Notes under the pieces: model-generated
The model's database searches: none
What the model was told of the DNA's origin: nothing
The model's input: the letters and a program-made list of their open reading frames with translations, nothing else
Origin: Clostridiales bacterium
Lineage (GTDB): Bacteria > Bacillota > Clostridia > Christensenellales > JAISNN01
Direction of reading: 5' to 3'
Length of the DNA stretch: 6,292 nt
Assembly (NCBI GenBank): GCA_031273965.1
Contig: JAISQX010000211.1
Location: 1 to 6,292, forward strand
Made by a program: the position numbers and the translations under genes
Shown: piece by piece, positions 5,473 to 6,292 of the stretch
Numbering within the stretch: the first letter of the stretch is position 1
Layout of the letters: each line of letters starts with the position of its first letter

Positions 5473-5521
5473 ACGCATGTTTAGTATTCTAAAAAGCAAC
5501 AAGCACGAGAATACTATGCGT
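5473..5521. repeat. Hairpin-forming inverted repeat between lepA and the glucosidase gene
   Basis: TAGTATTCT (5482-5490) pairs with AGAATACTA (5508-5516). Beyond a 4-nt bulge, ACGCA (5473-5477) pairs with TGCGT (5517-5521), giving 14 bp around a 17-nt loop. The only T-run (5525-5530) follows the stem on the plus strand and overlaps the lepA stop codon. The minus-strand transcript has TGACGTAGAAA after the stem, not a U-tract, so it is not a standard lepA terminator. It could be an mRNA-stabilising 3' structure, a terminator for antisense transcription, or a regulatory leader for the glucosidase gene. Confidence 0.55.
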
Positions 5522-5528
5522 ATGTTTT

Positions 5529-6292
5529 TTACTTATCAAACTTTAAAATTGCTGTAAAAGCCTCGCTCGGAACTTCCACGCTGCCCATTTGACGCATACG
5601 CTTTTTCCCTTCCTTTTGCTTTTCAAGCAATTTCTTTTTTCGCGTAATATCTCCGCCGTAACATTTCGCGAGAACGTCCTTTCTCATAGCTTTAACGGTC
5701 TCGCGGGCGATGACCTTTCCGGACACCGCCGCTTGTATCGGTATTTCAAACATCTGTCTGGGGATGGCTTCCTTTAATTTTTCGGCTATACTTCTGCCCC
5801 GCGCCGCCGCTTTGTCCTTATGAACAATCAGGCTCAACGCATCGCAAATCTCTCCGTTCAAAAGAATATCCAGTTTTACAAGTTTGCTTTCCCTATACCC
5901 TAATAATTCGTAATCAAGGCTCGCGTATCCGCGGCTTCTCGACTTCAGCGCGTCAAAAAAATCATAGATTATCTCGTTGAGCGGAATTTCATAGTGCATT
6001 CTCACTCGGTTCGCATCTATATACGTAAGGTCTATATACGCGCCGCGTTTTTCCTGACAAAGCTCCATAATCGACCCGACATATTCCGGCGGCGAAAAAA
6101 TATACGCTTTTACAACCGGCTCTTCCATGCTTGCTATCTCCGAAGGATTGGGCATATTTGAAGGATTATCGATAAAGACCTCGTCTCCGTTCGTCTTTAT
6201 TATCTTGTACGAAACGCTGGGCGCGGTAGTTATCAAGTCCAAGTCAAACTCTCTCTCCAAACGTTCCTCAATAATCTCCATATGGAGTAATC
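5529..6292 (-). CDS. lepA: Elongation factor 4 (LepA), C-terminal part, 5' partial
   Basis: The frame runs to the window edge, and just before the first internal ATG it reads LLH, giving the conserved LepA stretch LLHMEIIEERLEREF. The ATG at 6281 is therefore internal, and the GTPase domain and domain II lie outside the window. About 253 residues are visible of a protein normally near 600. Counting from the Met at 6281, they include the end of domain III (1-25), an EF-G domain V-like module beginning EPVVKAYIFSPPEYVGSIMELCQEKRG, and the LepA-specific C-terminal domain. The latter shows SLDYELLGYRES, LVHKDKAAARGR-like spacing (here LIVHKDKAAARGR), IPRQMFEIPIQAA, ARETVKAMRKDVLAKCYGGDITRKKKLLEKQKEGKKRMR and a final EVPSEAFTAILK. 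LepA is a ribosome-binding translational GTPase thought to act on stalled or assembling ribosomes. The C-terminus looks intact. Confidence 0.97.
   Translation of the reverse strand, partial: LLHMEIIEERLEREFDLDLITTAPSVSYKIIKTNGDEVFIDNPSNMPNPSEIASMEEPVVKAYIFSPPEYVGSIMELCQEKRGAYIDLTYIDANRVRMHYEIPLNEIIYDFFDALKSRSRGYASLDYELLGYRESKLVKLDILLNGEICDALSLIVHKDKAAARGRSIAEKLKEAIPRQMFEIPIQAAVSGKVIARETVKAMRKDVLAKCYGGDITRKKKLLEKQKEGKKRMRQMGSVEVPSEAFTAILKFDK

Overview
The window looks like chromosomal DNA from a Gram-positive, low-to-moderate GC Bacillota, most likely a gut-type Clostridia or a relative. This is inference. It rests on GGAGG-type ribosome binding sites before most genes, a SpoIVFB-type intramembrane protease, a Listeria-Bacteroides (InlB B) repeat protein, Firmicutes-like lepA and GH13 sequences, and AT-rich intergenic DNA with sigma-A-like elements. 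I see no tRNA, rRNA, CRISPR array, transposase or phage gene.

Layout from left to right. (1) Bases 2-280 (+) are the 3' end of a gene for a repeat-bearing, probably secreted or surface protein, closed by a strong hairpin terminator at 307-337. (2) Converging on it from the minus strand is a 444-residue acyltransferase of the condensation/alcohol acetyltransferase superfamily with an intact HxxxDG motif (374-1708). It has a very good sigma-A promoter (1783-1811), and a 24-bp near-perfect palindrome (1836-1859) lies just upstream. (3) A divergent 47-residue YtxH-like membrane microprotein (2070-2213) sits between two intergenic stretches of just over 300 bases. The second stretch contains a long imperfect inverted repeat of unknown role (2365-2445).

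(4) The rest is on the minus strand. In transcription order, right to left, it holds the C-terminal part of lepA (5529-6292), a complete oligo-1,6-glucosidase-type GH13 enzyme (3758-5437), a strong terminator (3655-3698), a small tail-anchored protein (3329-3583) and a SpoIVFB-like site-2 protease (2521-3318). The last two are 10 nt apart and resemble a reduced spoIVFA-spoIVFB pair: the partner has a cytoplasmic segment and a membrane helix but no LytM domain. The protease has no Shine-Dalgarno sequence. Its start codon is preceded by a TGnTATAAT motif built on the upstream stop codon, so translational coupling and a near-leaderless transcript are both possible.

The genes do not form one pathway. 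lepA is translation housekeeping, the glucosidase handles alpha-linked oligosaccharides, the M50 pair suggests regulated intramembrane proteolysis (possibly in sporulation), and the acyltransferase is an orphan whose substrate cannot be read from context. I do not see clear evidence of a wholly new system. The points most worth checking are the LytM-less SpoIVF-like pair, the inverted-repeat element and the palindrome near the acyltransferase promoter.
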